The notes under the pieces: generated by a model
The model's database searches: none
What the model saw: the letters and a program-made list of their open reading frames with translations, nothing else
What the model was told of the DNA's origin: nothing
Program-made: the position numbers and the translations under genes
DNA from: Bacteroidales bacterium
GTDB taxonomy: Bacteria; Bacteroidota; Bacteroidia; Bacteroidales; Paludibacteraceae
DNA: 35,396 nt
Reading direction: 5' to 3'
NCBI GenBank assembly: GCA_012518275.1
Contig: JAAYSS010000050.1
Span: 1-35,396, forward strand
Shown here: positions 5,904 through 15,110 of the stretch, piece by piece
Layout: every line of letters starts with the position of its first letter
Numbering within the stretch: position 1 is the stretch's first letter

Positions 5904-7172
5904 TTATTTTTGCGTTACGCGTACGTCAATACGACGGTTTTGTGCGCGTCCTTCCGGAGTATCGTTGCTTGCAATCGGATGCTGCGGACCATATCCTTCA
6001 GCTTCCACGCGAGCAGCATCAACACCTAAGTTAATCAATTCCTGCATTGCTGCTTCTGCACGTTCTTGTGACAGCTTATTGTTTGTTTCTTCTGATCCCG
6101 TGTTATCGGTATAGCCTCCTAATTTAAGATTTATAGTAGGATATGCTTTCATAATGTCTGCAATATTTTGCAATTGCTTTTGTGATTCGGGTTTCAAGGT
6201 GTTTTTTCCGGTTTCAAAGAACAAGCGGTCAAGTGAGAACCATGTGGTTTTATCAACCTGTGCATCGCTTTCGATGAAACGAACCAAACGGTTTTCTACC
6301 GAATTTTCACCCACTAGCAGTTCTTTTCCATCTTTTAGCTTCAAGTTAATTTCTTCCCCTAAGTCATAAACCCACTCTCCTGCCTCGTTCAACGAACCTT
6401 TGATTTCAGTAACTACCCCTTCTTCTTCAGGAATTGTAACCTCTTCTACTTCAACAGTATCTTGTATTATCACAGAGTCTTCAGTAGCATTACGCTTACA
6501 TCCTTTTGCTAACAACCACCAGAGCAATAGAGCAAGCAACACCAAAAGAATAATCCACCAAATTGGACTTTTCTTTTTCGGCTCTGTAGTTGTTGATTGA
6601 GTTGTGTCGGTTGTAGTTTTTGATTGGTAATGGGGAGTTCCACTTGTTAAACCGAACATCGAAGGAGAAATTCCGGCAGGCAATGCACCCAACAGGGATG
6701 ATTTGTTTTCCGTCAAATTGGAAATCAATTTTCCAAATGACCATTTATTGCGTCTTAGCCAATTGGACAAATAGCCTATAACCAAAGGAACAGTCGCATT
6801 TACAAAGCCGTTCGTTTTATCGGTTGCTCCACCCATTACTTTACCAATAGCATTTTTAACTATCGATTCGTTAGAACCAAATAAATTGGAAATAAGTGAA
6901 GCGTTTGTTTTTTCAAAGAGTGGATTTTCCAGCAGAGAAATAGAAACATCGTCCTTATCACTGCGGAAAAAATCAGCTATGCCTTTCCACCATGTAGGTT
7001 CGTTATTATCTTTCACTACATTTTTATCCAACAGCGAACTCAAAACAGTCGGGATAAGAGCTTCTACTCCTGATTTGGCTGCACCTTTATTGACACCGGT
7101 CTTTGTAGCAAGGGTGTTCAATACGTTGTCATTAAATGCGTTTTTCAACACATTCATTAATTCTTGTTTCAT
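5904..7172 (-). CDS. DUF937 - transmembrane - OmpA-domain protein
   Basis: The 422 residues lack a signal peptide. Residues 1-175 resemble DUF937 (KTGVNKGAAKSGVEALIPTVL; VNATVPLVIGYLSNWL). After a Thr/Ser-rich linker, one strongly hydrophobic tryptophan-rich helix lies at about 203-222, followed by an acidic stretch and a C-terminal OmpA peptidoglycan-binding domain from about 310: NTLKPESQKQL, LGGYTDNTGSEETN, LSQERA and GRAQNRRIDV, containing the Asp and Arg that hold diaminopimelate. The likely topology is a cytoplasmic DUF937 part and a periplasmic OmpA domain bound to the cell wall, not an outer-membrane barrel. It is a single-gene unit with its own promoter and terminator. The domain calls are firm; the cellular role is unknown. 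Confidence 0.85.
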   Translation of the reverse strand: MKQELMNVLKNAFNDNVLNTLATKTGVNKGAAKSGVEALIPTVLSSLLDKNVVKDNNEPTWWKGIADFFRSDKDDVSISLLENPLFEKTNASLISNLFGSNESIVKNAIGKVMGGATDKTNGFVNATVPLVIGYLSNWLRRNKWSFGKLISNLTENKSSLLGALPAGISPSMFGLTSGTPHYQSKTTTDTTQSTTTEPKKKSPIWWIILLVLLALLLWWLLAKGCKRNATEDSVIIQDTVEVEEVTIPEEEGVVTEIKGSLNEAGEWVYDLGEEINLKLKDGKELLVGENSVENRLVRFIESDAQVDKTTWFSLDRLFFETGKNTLKPESQKQLQNIADIMKAYPTINLKLGGYTDNTGSEETNNKLSQERAEAAMQELINLGVDAARVEAEGYGPQHPIASNDTPEGRAQNRRIDVRVTQK

Positions 7173-7311
7173 AACTTTTTGATTTAAATTTTATTAATTA
7201 TTATATAAGAAAACAGACTTTTCATAAAAATGAAGTGAAATTAACACACCAAACTTAACAGTATTTTACATTAATATTTAAAATTATAACAAATATTATG
7301 ATTAATTACGA

Positions 7312-7319
7312 CAAAGATA
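7312..7319 (-). promoter_or_regulatory. Promoter -7 element of the OmpA-domain gene
   Basis: TATCTTTG on the minus strand, 140 nt upstream of the start codon at 7172. The implied leader of about 130 nt is AT-rich, with no obvious structured regulator. No strong -33 element is visible. Confidence 0.5.
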
Positions 7320-7397
7320 CAGAATTAAACAAAACGCATAACGAATACCTTCGAAAAGACAGCAAATTAATTTTCCGTCAATATCCACCACCTACTA

Positions 7398-7433
7398 AAA
7401 AAGCACTTATTGAAACATCGATAAGTGCTTTTT
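7398..7433 (-). terminator. Terminator downstream of the cupin gene
   Basis: AAAAAGCACTTATTGA (7398-7413) pairs with TCGATAAGTGCTTTTT (7418-7433) across the loop AACA, a 16-bp stem with one wobble pair and T/A tails. It lies 47 nt beyond the cupin stop codon. Confidence 0.85.
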
Positions 7434-7480
7434 GTTGGGTTAAAGAGATTAAAACTTACGGTTGATAATTATTTAAAAAA

Positions 7481-8005
7481 CTAATGGTCGTGATCGTGCT
7501 CTATGCCTTCTTCTCGCGTTACGTGTACAGTGCCGTGTGCATGTTCAGCCGGCGCATAGATAGAGTAAAGTTTCAAAGGTTTATTTCCTGTGTTTTTTAG
7601 ATTATGCCACTTCCCTGAAGGGATAAAAAACCCAAAATCATCTTTCAATTCACGCACGAAATCGAGATTATCTTCTGTGTCGCCCATATAAACGGTTCCA
7701 ACACCTTCTTCAACACGTATAAACTGATCGGTTTTCGTATGAAGCTCCAAGCCGATATCTTCTCCCGGTTGCAAGCTCATCAAAGTCATTTGCAAATATT
7801 CACCCGTCCACATGGTAGTTCTGAAGTTTTCATTTTCCAGCGTTATCTCTTCCATGTCAAAAACAACCGGACCCGGTCCATAATCTCTCAGTTCCATGGT
7901 TACATTTTCCTGTTTCGCTTCATTGTCTTCTGTAGTTTGTCCTTTCTGATTACAAGAAGTTATGCCAATAAGAACTGCAACTAATAAAAAAACACCTTTT
8001 CTCAT
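7481..8005 (-). CDS. Cupin-domain lipoprotein
   Basis: From ATG at 8005 the protein has 174 residues and begins MRKGVFLLVAVLIGITSC, a lipoprotein signal with the lipobox cysteine at 18. I prefer this start; the frame stays open upstream for 31 more codons, but these would bury the signal. The body is a single-domain cupin: motif 1 PGEDIGLELHTKTDQFIRVEEG (with G, H and E-type metal ligands) and motif 2 FFIPSGKWHNLKNTG. The C-terminus is rich in histidine (HAHGTVHVTREEGIEHDHDH), which may bind metal. Related cupins are bicupin/monocupin enzymes or sensors of unknown substrate. It has its own promoter and terminator. The protein is anchored outside the cytoplasm. Confidence 0.85.
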   Translation of the reverse strand: MRKGVFLLVAVLIGITSCNQKGQTTEDNEAKQENVTMELRDYGPGPVVFDMEEITLENENFRTTMWTGEYLQMTLMSLQPGEDIGLELHTKTDQFIRVEEGVGTVYMGDTEDNLDFVRELKDDFGFFIPSGKWHNLKNTGNKPLKLYSIYAPAEHAHGTVHVTREEGIEHDHDH

Positions 8006-8095
8006 AATTAGTAATTTTATTGATTTGAATGATTTGTTAATTCTGGTTGTAAATAGGACTAAAATAGTCACAAAATTTGTTTTAGTATTTATTTT

Positions 8096-8127
8096 CAAAG
8101 ATAATAAAATCCTATGAGAACCTACAA
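8096..8127 (-). promoter_or_regulatory. Promoter of the cupin gene
   Basis: On the minus strand TATCTTTG (8096-8103) is preceded by TTG (8125-8127) with a 21-nt spacer, close to the Bacteroidota -33/-7 arrangement. It predicts a leader of roughly 85 nt before ATG 8005 and places the possible upstream start at 8098 inside the promoter, which supports the downstream start. Confidence 0.65.
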
Positions 8128-8265
8128 TAGACTTAACCTATAAACGTATTTGCAGAGTTAATCAGCATGCTCAAAATGGATTCAAACTTTTATAAACTCC
8201 ATGCTATAAGACTGTATTGTTTCATCTCTTTTGTGAAATCATTTTTCAACATAAAACTTAATCAC

Positions 8266-9438
8266 TCACCCCTTTACAACAGCTAAAGGACTAAGTTCTA
8301 CTTTAATTTTAACCAAATCTTGTTGGTTTGCCATAACTTTAGAAATGTTTTTATAAGCCGAAGGCGCTTCATCCAAATCTCTGGGTGAATTTACAGAATG
8401 AATAATACCGCGTGCATTCAACTTACGTTGCTCTTCCTTAAGACTCAAATTCCTGATGGCTTCTTTTCGACCCATAACTCTGCCTGCACCGTGCGAACAA
8501 CTGTTAAAACTTTCGGGGTTCCCCAATCCTTCCGTGATGTAAGAATTAGTGCCTTGTGAACCCGGAATAATTCCGATTTCGCCCTTACGAGCCGAAGTTG
8601 CCCCTTTTCGATGAACAACCACATCTTTCCCGAAATGATTTTCCCATGCAGCATAGTTGTGGGCAATGTTAATCATATCGTCGAACTCAACGATTGGGAA
8701 AGCTTCGACAACGATTTCTTGGATTCTTTTCATCATCAGTTTTCGGTTAGCAAAAGCAAAATCAACACAGTAGCGCATCTCGTCGTAATACTGATGTGCT
8801 TCATGGCTCTTAAACGGCAGAAAAGCCAAATCTACGCTTGCGCTAACTGATGAATGCCAAAGCTTATTCAGTTGTTTTGCTTTTTTGTTGTAGAAATCAG
8901 CTACTTGCTTCCCTAAATTTCGGCTGCCGGAATGAACCATTATCCAAATAAAACCTTCCGTGTCTTTTTGTATTTCAATAAAATGATTTCCACCGCCAAG
9001 AGTCCCTACTTGTCTCAATGCTGATTTATAGTGTCTTTCAACTACTTGCATCTCATTGATGTTGTAGTTTTGGGGCATCAAACTCGGGTCTTGCGCTTTT
9101 TTGTGATGATTAAAACCGACCGGGATTCTTCTCCTGATATCATTCACAATTCCCAACAATTTGGTCTTAGAAACTTTTGATGCCGGCAGGTTTGTTTTAA
9201 CGGCACACATACCACATCCGATGTCAACACCAACTGCATTGGGCACGATAACTCCGTCGGCAGCCAAAACACCACCAATCGGCATTCCGTACCCCGAATG
9301 GGCGTCGGGCATCAGACAGATATGCTTAAAGGCGAAAGGAAGATTGGCTAAGTTGACTACCTGCTCCATTGTCTTATCATCAACTGAATCCATCCAAACC
9401 TTTATGGGGATTTTTTCGGATAAAATAACTTTCTTCAT
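8266..9438 (-). CDS. rtcB: RtcB-family RNA-splicing ligase
   Basis: RtcB joins 2',3'-cyclic phosphate (or 3'-phosphate) and 5'-OH RNA ends using GTP and Mn2+. Family hallmarks appear in order: LMPDAHSGYGMPIGG, GVDIGCGM with the metal-binding Asp and Cys, GTLGGGNHFIEI, VHSGSRNLG, HNYAAWENHFGKDVVVHRKGA, GSQGTNSYI and SCSHGAGR, which holds the histidine that is guanylylated. I start at 9438 (MKKVILSEKIPIKVW), giving 390 residues; an in-frame ATG eight codons upstream (9462) is possible. The length suits the shorter bacterial branch. No RtcA, RtcR or prfH gene is adjacent. It is probably used in RNA repair, and no intein is present. Confidence 0.95.
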   Translation of the reverse strand: MKKVILSEKIPIKVWMDSVDDKTMEQVVNLANLPFAFKHICLMPDAHSGYGMPIGGVLAADGVIVPNAVGVDIGCGMCAVKTNLPASKVSKTKLLGIVNDIRRRIPVGFNHHKKAQDPSLMPQNYNINEMQVVERHYKSALRQVGTLGGGNHFIEIQKDTEGFIWIMVHSGSRNLGKQVADFYNKKAKQLNKLWHSSVSASVDLAFLPFKSHEAHQYYDEMRYCVDFAFANRKLMMKRIQEIVVEAFPIVEFDDMINIAHNYAAWENHFGKDVVVHRKGATSARKGEIGIIPGSQGTNSYITEGLGNPESFNSCSHGAGRVMGRKEAIRNLSLKEEQRKLNARGIIHSVNSPRDLDEAPSAYKNISKVMANQQDLVKIKVELSPLAVVKG

Positions 9439-9625
9439 TTTGAATACGAATTTACTTTTCAAATACGCACGTGTCTTTTTGCAATATTAATTAAAAAATA
9501 CGAGACAAATCGGATAATAAAGATTAGTAAAGGCATTGACAATTGCCTGTGAATTAAATTCAGCAATCCGAATGTGCGTTTTCTATAGAATAAAAGACAC
9601 CTAAAAACACTAAAACCTGACTTGA

Positions 9626-10603
9626 CTAATCCAACGTCTGTCCTGCATTGGCGCTTAGTTGAATCATACGGTCATATTCTTCAGGGGTCAAATCAAGGAA
9701 GTAAAAATTCTGAGGATCGAGCGGTACACCTTTTAGATGCACTTCGTAATGAAGGTGTGGTCCGGTAGATTTGCCGGTATTACCAACTGCACCAATCACT
9801 TCACCGCGAGTTACAAGACGCCCCACTTTTACATAAACAGCCGACAAATGCGAGTAGTAAGTTTCGTAACCGAAGCCGTGATCTATTTTGATGGTGTTCC
9901 CGTAACCTTGCTCCCACCCTGTACTGACAACTCTTCCATTTCCGGTGGCAAACACATCTGTTCCGGTAGGTGCCGTAAAATCCATTCCTTGATGCATCCG
10001 CCGGGTGTGATAAATAGGATCCGTCCGCCAACCAAATCCGGAAGCTACACGGGTAAGATCCTTATTTAAAACAGGTTGAATAGCAGGGATACACTTCATC
10101 ATCTCTTCTTTGCTTTGTACCAATTCAGCAATTTCATCGTACGATTTCGACTGAACGTAAAGCTGCTTTTTGAGCTGGTTGAGTCGCCGTGTCGTTTCAA
10201 CCACAATCTGTGAATTAGTCATTTTTAGCAGTTGATTGTAGTATTCCACATTGCTTGTTGCCGACTGTCGGGCTTCAATGGGTATAGGCTCGGCTTCAAA
10301 AATCACACGATAAAGATTGTTGTCGCGTAGTTGAAGATCGGAAAGCACGGCTTGAATTTCGTTCATCTGCCCCTGAAGCACCTTATATTGACCTTCTATT
10401 CGGCTTCTTTCCATCGCTACTTTCTTTTCTTTCGGAGATTTTACTATGGAAACAAAAAGAAAGAAGAATGCTACCCCCAGCGTAATCCCTGAAAGCAAAT
10501 GATACAAAACCTTCCGCAACCGCTGGGAAAAAGTGATTTGAATCTCTTCATAATGGGTCGTTTCAGGATTAAAGTAAAATTTCTTCTTTTTCTTGCTCAT
10601 CAT
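9626..10603 (-). CDS. M23 family peptidoglycan endopeptidase, membrane-anchored
   Basis: The 325-residue protein has a lysine-rich start, one transmembrane helix (about 36-55), a coiled-coil-like region (60-165) and a C-terminal LytM/M23 domain. Zinc ligands H204 and D208 (HQGMDF), the catalytic SHL histidine 252 and H283-L-H285 (GPHLHYEV) are all present, so the peptidase should be active. The preceding SGFGWRTDPIYH segment is standard. Enzymes of this type cut peptide cross-links in the cell wall during growth or division. The gene is divergent from alaS, an arrangement I recall from other Bacteroidales. Start at 10603 (MM) or 10600. Confidence 0.92.
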   Translation of the reverse strand: MMSKKKKKFYFNPETTHYEEIQITFSQRLRKVLYHLLSGITLGVAFFFLFVSIVKSPKEKKVAMERSRIEGQYKVLQGQMNEIQAVLSDLQLRDNNLYRVIFEAEPIPIEARQSATSNVEYYNQLLKMTNSQIVVETTRRLNQLKKQLYVQSKSYDEIAELVQSKEEMMKCIPAIQPVLNKDLTRVASGFGWRTDPIYHTRRMHQGMDFTAPTGTDVFATGNGRVVSTGWEQGYGNTIKIDHGFGYETYYSHLSAVYVKVGRLVTRGEVIGAVGNTGKSTGPHLHYEVHLKGVPLDPQNFYFLDLTPEEYDRMIQLSANAGQTLD

Positions 10604-10724
10604 AAAGCTCGAATCTTAGCATCCGATTTTATGCTAAAAATTGATTATATTCGTTTGTGAAAAACTAACAATAGCGCTTAAAGTGCCTGTAAATAGGTTG
10701 ATTATAAAACTTTTTACAGACATA

Positions 10725-10757
10725 TTGTGCAAAAGTAATAAATTTGAAGTATTTTTG
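10725..10757 (+). promoter_or_regulatory. Promoter of alaS
   Basis: TATTTTTG at 10750-10757 fits TAnnTTTG, with TTG at 10725-10727 and a spacer of 22 nt. The predicted leader before ATG 10819 is about 55 nt. Confidence 0.6.
10730..10737 (-). promoter_or_regulatory. Promoter -7 element of the M23 peptidase gene
   Basis: TACTTTTG on the minus strand fits TAnnTTTG and lies between the -33 and -7 elements of the alaS promoter, so the two divergent promoters overlap and probably compete. The leader to 10603 would be about 120 nt. No -33 element is obvious. Confidence 0.45.
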
Positions 10758-10818
10758 TAGTTTAATTTGAAAAAAATTAAGCATTCGTAATGTTTTTATA
10801 TTTAACTATTTAACTAAA

Positions 10819-13428
10819 ATGATGACTTCACAAGAAATCCGCCAATCGTTTCTCGACTTTTTTGCTTCTAAAAACCATAAAATTGTTCCATCGGCACCCA
10901 TGGTTATCAAGGACGACCCCACCTTGATGTTTACCAACGCCGGTATGAATCAATTTAAGAACATCATCCTGGGCAATGATCCAATAAAATACCCGCGTGT
11001 AGCTAATTCGCAAAAATGCCTTCGCGTGAGCGGCAAGCACAACGATTTGGAAGAAGTGGGACACGACACATATCATCACACCATGTTTGAGATGCTCGGC
11101 AACTGGTCTTTTGGTGATTATTTCAAAAAAGAAGCCATCGCTTGGGCATGGGAATACTTGACCGAAGTTGTGAAAATAGATAAAGAACGACTCTACGTAA
11201 CTGTCTTTGAAGGGGCGCCGGACGAAGGACTGGAAAGAGATACCGAAGCGTTTGAAATCTGGAAACAATTTATCCCGGAAGAGCGTATCATTAATGGGAA
11301 TAAAAAAGATAATTTCTGGGAAATGGGCGATACGGGACCCTGCGGACCTTGTTCTGAAATTCACGTGGATATTCGTCCCAACAGCGAGCGGAAAAAAGTG
11401 GGCGGGGATTCACTGGTAAACAAAGACCACCCGCAAGTGATTGAAATCTGGAACAACGTATTTATGCAATACAACCGCAAAGCCGACGGTACGCTTACCA
11501 CCCTTCCTGCTAAAGTTATCGATACGGGAATGGGATTTGAGCGGCTCTGCATGACACTGCAAGGCAAAACTTCCAACTACGATACAGATGTTTTTCAGCC
11601 GATAATTCAAGAGATAGGGAAAATTGCAGGATTAAAATATGGCGAAAACGAAAAAACAGACATCGCCATGCGAGTGGTAGCCGACCACGTACGCACCATT
11701 GCCTTCTCCATTGCCGACGGGCAGCTTCCTTCCAACACCAAAGCCGGATACGTGATACGTCGAATTTTACGCCGAGCAGTCCGTTACGGGTACACTTTTT
11801 TGAACTTGCACGAAGCGTTTATGTACCGCCTTATTGATGTACTTTGCAAAGTAATGGGCACTGCTTATCCCGAACTTACCGCACAAAAACAACTGATTGA
11901 AAAAGTAATCAAGGAAGAAGAAAACACCTTCCTTCATACACTGGAAACAGGGATTAAACTGCTGGACAAAAACATTTCGGAAGTGAAAGCAAAAGGCGAA
12001 AATTCGCTGAGCGGAAAAATTGCATTCACGCTATACGACACTTTTGGATTTCCGTTGGATTTAACCGAGCTGATTGTTCGTGAAAACGGAATGACCGTAA
12101 ACGTGAAAGAATTTGATGCAGAAATGCAAAAGCAGAAAAAGCGTGCTCGAAGTGCCGCATCTGTGGAAACAACAGATTGGGTTATCATCCGCGAAGGTGA
12201 AAGCCGATTTGTGGGATACGACCGAAATAAGATTGAAACCAACATCCTACGTTACCGAAAAGTAACACAGAAAAATAAATCTTTCTATCAAATTGTATTG
12301 ACGGAAACACCTTTTTATGCCGAAATGGGTGGTCAAGTAGGTGATTCAGGCACATTGAGCAGCGATGACGAAACAATTGAAATCATCGACACCAAAAAAG
12401 AAAACAACTTATCTGTGCATATTACAAACCGTCTGCCGAATAATCTGGACGGAAAATTCACTGCCGAGATAGACGTTGAAAAAAGGATGGCAACAGCCAG
12501 AAACCACTCCGCAACACACCTTATTCACGAGGCTTTGCGTGAAGTTTTGGGTACTCACGTAGAACAGAAAGGTTCTTTTGTTAGTCCCGAAAATCTCCGC
12601 TTTGACTTTGCCCATTATCAAAAAATGACAAAAGAAGAAATCCGAGAAGTTGAGCGTATAGCCAACCGAAAAATTCGTGAAAATCATCTCCGAAAGGAAC
12701 TGCGCGAAACACCCATTGCAGAAGCGCAAGCCATGGGTGCCATAGCCCTTTTTGGTGAAAAATACGGTGAAACGGTGCGGGTCATCCAATTTGGAAATTC
12801 AATTGAACTCTGCGGTGGAACACACGTAAAAGCTACCGGCGACATCGGCATGGTACGAATTATTTCCGAAAGCTCCATAGCTGCCGGCATCCGCCGTATA
12901 GAAGCCATAACGGGCGAAGGCGTAGAAAAACTGATAGACAACCAACAGGATGTTTTATCGACCGCGAAAGAACTACTTAACAATGCCCCCGACTTGCTGA
13001 AAACCATTCAACGCACAGTTGAAGAGAATCAGAATCTCCGCAAAGAGTTGGATGATTTGAAGCACGAGAAAATAATGGAAATGCGCGACAGGTTGCTTAA
13101 GGAAGCACAAGAAGTGAACGGAATCAAGGAAATTCGCTTGAAAACCACACTACCGACAGACGCGATTAAAACGTTGGCTTTCCAAATTAAGAATAAGCAG
13201 AATGAAAAATTGTTGGTTGTTATCGGAAGTTTATTTAACAGCAACAAACCTACACTTACTGTTTTGTTGTCAGACGACTTAGTCACACAAGGTTACAACG
13301 CATCAAACTTAGTTCGTGAAGGTGCTAAGCTCATCCAAGGCGGTGGTGGCGGACAACCATTTTTTGCTACTGCCGGCGGAAAAAATGCAGCAGGATTAGA
13401 CGATGCAATAAATTCAATCAAACTTTAA
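10819..13428 (+). CDS. alaS: Alanyl-tRNA synthetase
   Basis: This class II synthetase charges tRNA-Ala. The 869 residues cover the full bacterial architecture: catalytic core with [36 protein letters not shown] and [14 protein letters not shown]; tRNA recognition region; editing domain with HSATHLIH (about 564) and CGGTHV (about 665), the zinc-binding residues that clear Ser- and Gly-mischarged tRNA; and the C-Ala domain ending in the glycine-rich [11 protein letters not shown]. Both editing motifs are intact. Two adjacent ATG codons open the gene. It is a single-gene unit between a TAnnTTTG promoter and an intrinsic terminator. The minus-strand reading frame of 178 codons inside it is a shadow. 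Confidence 0.98.
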   Translation: MMTSQEIRQSFLDFFASKNHKIVPSAPMVIKDDPTLMFTNAGMNQFKNIILGNDPIKYPRVANSQKCLRVSGKHNDLEEVGHDTYHHTMFEMLGNWSFGDYFKKEAIAWAWEYLTEVVKIDKERLYVTVFEGAPDEGLERDTEAFEIWKQFIPEERIINGNKKDNFWEMGDTGPCGPCSEIHVDIRPNSERKKVGGDSLVNKDHPQVIEIWNNVFMQYNRKADGTLTTLPAKVIDTGMGFERLCMTLQGKTSNYDTDVFQPIIQEIGKIAGLKYGENEKTDIAMRVVADHVRTIAFSIADGQLPSNTKAGYVIRRILRRAVRYGYTFLNLHEAFMYRLIDVLCKVMGTAYPELTAQKQLIEKVIKEEENTFLHTLETGIKLLDKNISEVKAKGENSLSGKIAFTLYDTFGFPLDLTELIVRENGMTVNVKEFDAEMQKQKKRARSAASVETTDWVIIREGESRFVGYDRNKIETNILRYRKVTQKNKSFYQIVLTETPFYAEMGGQVGDSGTLSSDDETIEIIDTKKENNLSVHITNRLPNNLDGKFTAEIDVEKRMATARNHSATHLIHEALREVLGTHVEQKGSFVSPENLRFDFAHYQKMTKEEIREVERIANRKIRENHLRKELRETPIAEAQAMGAIALFGEKYGETVRVIQFGNSIELCGGTHVKATGDIGMVRIISESSIAAGIRRIEAITGEGVEKLIDNQQDVLSTAKELLNNAPDLLKTIQRTVEENQNLRKELDDLKHEKIMEMRDRLLKEAQEVNGIKEIRLKTTLPTDAIKTLAFQIKNKQNEKLLVVIGSLFNSNKPTLTVLLSDDLVTQGYNASNLVREGAKLIQGGGGGQPFFATAGGKNAAGLDDAINSIKL

Positions 13429-13433
13429 AAACA

Positions 13434-13465
13434 AAAAAACGTCACGGACTCGTGGCGTTTTTTTT
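13434..13465 (+). terminator. Bidirectional terminator between alaS and dprA
   Basis: AAAAAACGTCACG pairs with CGTGGCGTTTTT around GACT (13447-13450), with one wobble pair, and ends in a run of eight T. It begins 6 nt after the alaS stop. The A-rich left arm lets it also terminate dprA transcripts arriving from the right. Confidence 0.85.
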
Positions 13466-13471
13466 ACAGTC

Positions 13472-14584
13472 CTACTTCACTACTTTGTACATCCCACCCG
13501 GCAGGCATTTGACTAAACCCTTGAACTCCATTTCAAGAAGTTTGGAAGATAGCTTGCTGTAAGGTTTATTGAGCAAAATAGCCAATTCATTTACATTCAC
13601 ACCGTCGGCATTCTTTCTTAAAATGCTGATGATTTCCTTATCATTTTCCGTTAGCTCTTCAAATAGAGAAGCTTGTATCTCTCGGGTTTTCACGTCTGAA
13701 ACTTCCCAGTTCATAAGTCGAATAATATCATCGGCTGATTCTGCCAGCGACGCTTTATTGTACTTTATCAACATGTTACAGCCCGCTGAAAACCCATCAT
13801 TTGTTCGTCCGGGCACGGCAAACACATCACGGTTATAATCATTAGCTAAGTCGGCTGTAATCAACGCTCCACCCTTCTTGCCCGACTCAACGACTATCAA
13901 GGCATCACACATCCCGGCTATAATCCGATTTCGCTGTACAAAATTTGGCCTGTCGGGATTAGTTTCACTCATAAACTCAGTAAGAAGTCCACCATTTTTA
14001 AGCATTTTAACAGCTGTAGAACGGTGCATACCCGGATAAATACGATCCAACCCATGCCCTAACACTCCGATAGTCGGCAAATTGCTGCTGCAACTGGCTT
14101 TATGTGCACAAACGTCAATCCCATAGGCAAGCCCACTGACAATAGTAATATCCGGTAGCTTTTTCGAAAAATCAGAAACCATCTGTTTGCATATGTCTTT
14201 CCCGTATTCGGTAGCTTTGCGTGTACCTACAATACCGATGAATTTTCCTTCGTTCAAATTCCTGTTCCCTTTGTAATAAAGCATTATAGGCGAGTCCGGG
14301 CATTCTTTCAGACGAAAGGGATATGATTTAGATGTGAAAAAATGGGTTTGTATTTTGTTTTTTTGAATAAATTCAATTTCTTTTTCAGCCCTATGAAGCA
14401 CGTCCTGAGATGCGATTTCATTGGAAAGCACTTCGCCGATGCCGGGAATTTTGGCAAGATGTTGTTTCTTTTCTTTAAATACAGCTTCCACACTTCCCAA
14501 ATAGGCAATTAAATTCTTTGCCAAATTAGGACCTATGCCTTTTATCAACGTGATGCCAATTTGGTATTTCAATAAATCTTCCAT
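13472..14584 (-). CDS. dprA: DNA-processing protein DprA
   Basis: DprA binds incoming single-stranded DNA and loads RecA during transformation. The 370 residues show a helix-hairpin-helix N-terminus (LIKGIGPNLAKNLIAYLGSVEAVF), the extended Rossmann core (FIGIVGTRKATEYGK, IVSGLAYGIDVCAHKAS, TIGVLGHGLDRIYP, LLTEFMSETNPDRPNF, RNRIIAGMCDALIVVES and KGGALITADLAND) and a C-terminal winged helix (LTENDKEIISILRKNADGVNVNELA). This three-part form is common in Bacteroidota. It follows the VanZ-like gene after 33 nt and is probably cotranscribed with it. Confidence 0.97.
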   Translation of the reverse strand: MEDLLKYQIGITLIKGIGPNLAKNLIAYLGSVEAVFKEKKQHLAKIPGIGEVLSNEIASQDVLHRAEKEIEFIQKNKIQTHFFTSKSYPFRLKECPDSPIMLYYKGNRNLNEGKFIGIVGTRKATEYGKDICKQMVSDFSKKLPDITIVSGLAYGIDVCAHKASCSSNLPTIGVLGHGLDRIYPGMHRSTAVKMLKNGGLLTEFMSETNPDRPNFVQRNRIIAGMCDALIVVESGKKGGALITADLANDYNRDVFAVPGRTNDGFSAGCNMLIKYNKASLAESADDIIRLMNWEVSDVKTREIQASLFEELTENDKEIISILRKNADGVNVNELAILLNKPYSKLSSKLLEMEFKGLVKCLPGGMYKVVK

Positions 14585-14617
14585 GTTAATTTAGTTACAA
14601 ATTGGTTAAGCGATTAT

Positions 14618-15013
14618 TCAGCTTTCGACACAATCTTTTTTCCCAAAGAATATTCTTCCTGCCAAATAACCCAAGCCCAACCCCACAATATCAGCTATCC
14701 AATCCGCAAACTCTCCTGTACGGGGTTTGAAAAAATTTTCCTGCAAGATTTCTATTATCCCACCAAAAAACACAAAGAAGAGAAACATGTAAAAAAGCCA
14801 ATACTTGTATTTTCTTCTGAGGAAAATTTCTTTTTTATATTCGTAAAATGCAACAAACCCCAAACCTGCATACATAAGGGCATGTATAAGCTTATCACTA
14901 TTCTTAAATTTTACAGGATGAGACATTGAGCTAAACGTTACGGTTGATAACACAAAAATCAGGACACAAACCGCAATTGTCTTCCAATATGCAGAGATAA
15001 AATTTTTCGGCAT
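14618..15013 (-). CDS. VanZ-like membrane protein
   Basis: The 131-residue protein has four probable transmembrane helices, with the family features DKLIHALMYAGLGF after helix 1 and EILQENFFKPRTGEFADWIADIVGLGLGYL near the end; the E-Q and R-x-D-x-x-D residues are the conserved polar set of VanZ domains. VanZ proteins have been linked to teicoplanin resistance in enterococci, but most relatives, including those in Bacteroidota, have no known function. It lies 33 nt upstream of dprA and is divergent from the M48 lipoprotein gene, with which it shares a promoter region. Confidence 0.85.
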   Translation of the reverse strand: MPKNFISAYWKTIAVCVLIFVLSTVTFSSMSHPVKFKNSDKLIHALMYAGLGFVAFYEYKKEIFLRRKYKYWLFYMFLFFVFFGGIIEILQENFFKPRTGEFADWIADIVGLGLGYLAGRIFFGKKDCVES

Positions 15014-15045
15014 AAAAATTGTGTGGTAATAAAAAAATTAAGCAT

Positions 15046-15061
15046 ATATTTGCAAAGATAA
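15046..15061. promoter_or_regulatory. Abutting divergent -7 elements (VanZ-like/dprA and M48 genes)
   Basis: TATATTTG at 15046-15053 (plus strand, for the M48 gene) is immediately followed by CAAAGATA at 15054-15061, which is TATCTTTG on the minus strand (for the VanZ-like gene). The two -7 octamers sit back to back with no base between them and form a near-palindrome. RNA polymerase cannot occupy both at once. Leaders would be about 50 nt (M48) and about 35 nt (VanZ). Confidence 0.65.
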
Positions 15062-15110
15062 ATCAAATAAACCTATATTCTAAACAGAAATCTTATTAAA
15101 ATATAAAATT

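Noticed and set aside
7298-7465. Plus-strand frame of 55 codons (MINYDKDTELNK...)
   Set aside because: It runs through the cupin terminator hairpin and over the minus-strand -7 element of the OmpA-domain gene; no independent support.
8006-8098. Upstream in-frame start for the cupin protein (31 extra residues)
   Set aside because: It would place the lipoprotein signal internally and begins inside the predicted promoter.
10828-11364. Minus-strand frame of 178 codons inside alaS
   Set aside because: Antisense shadow of a highly conserved gene, with no start signals or family features.
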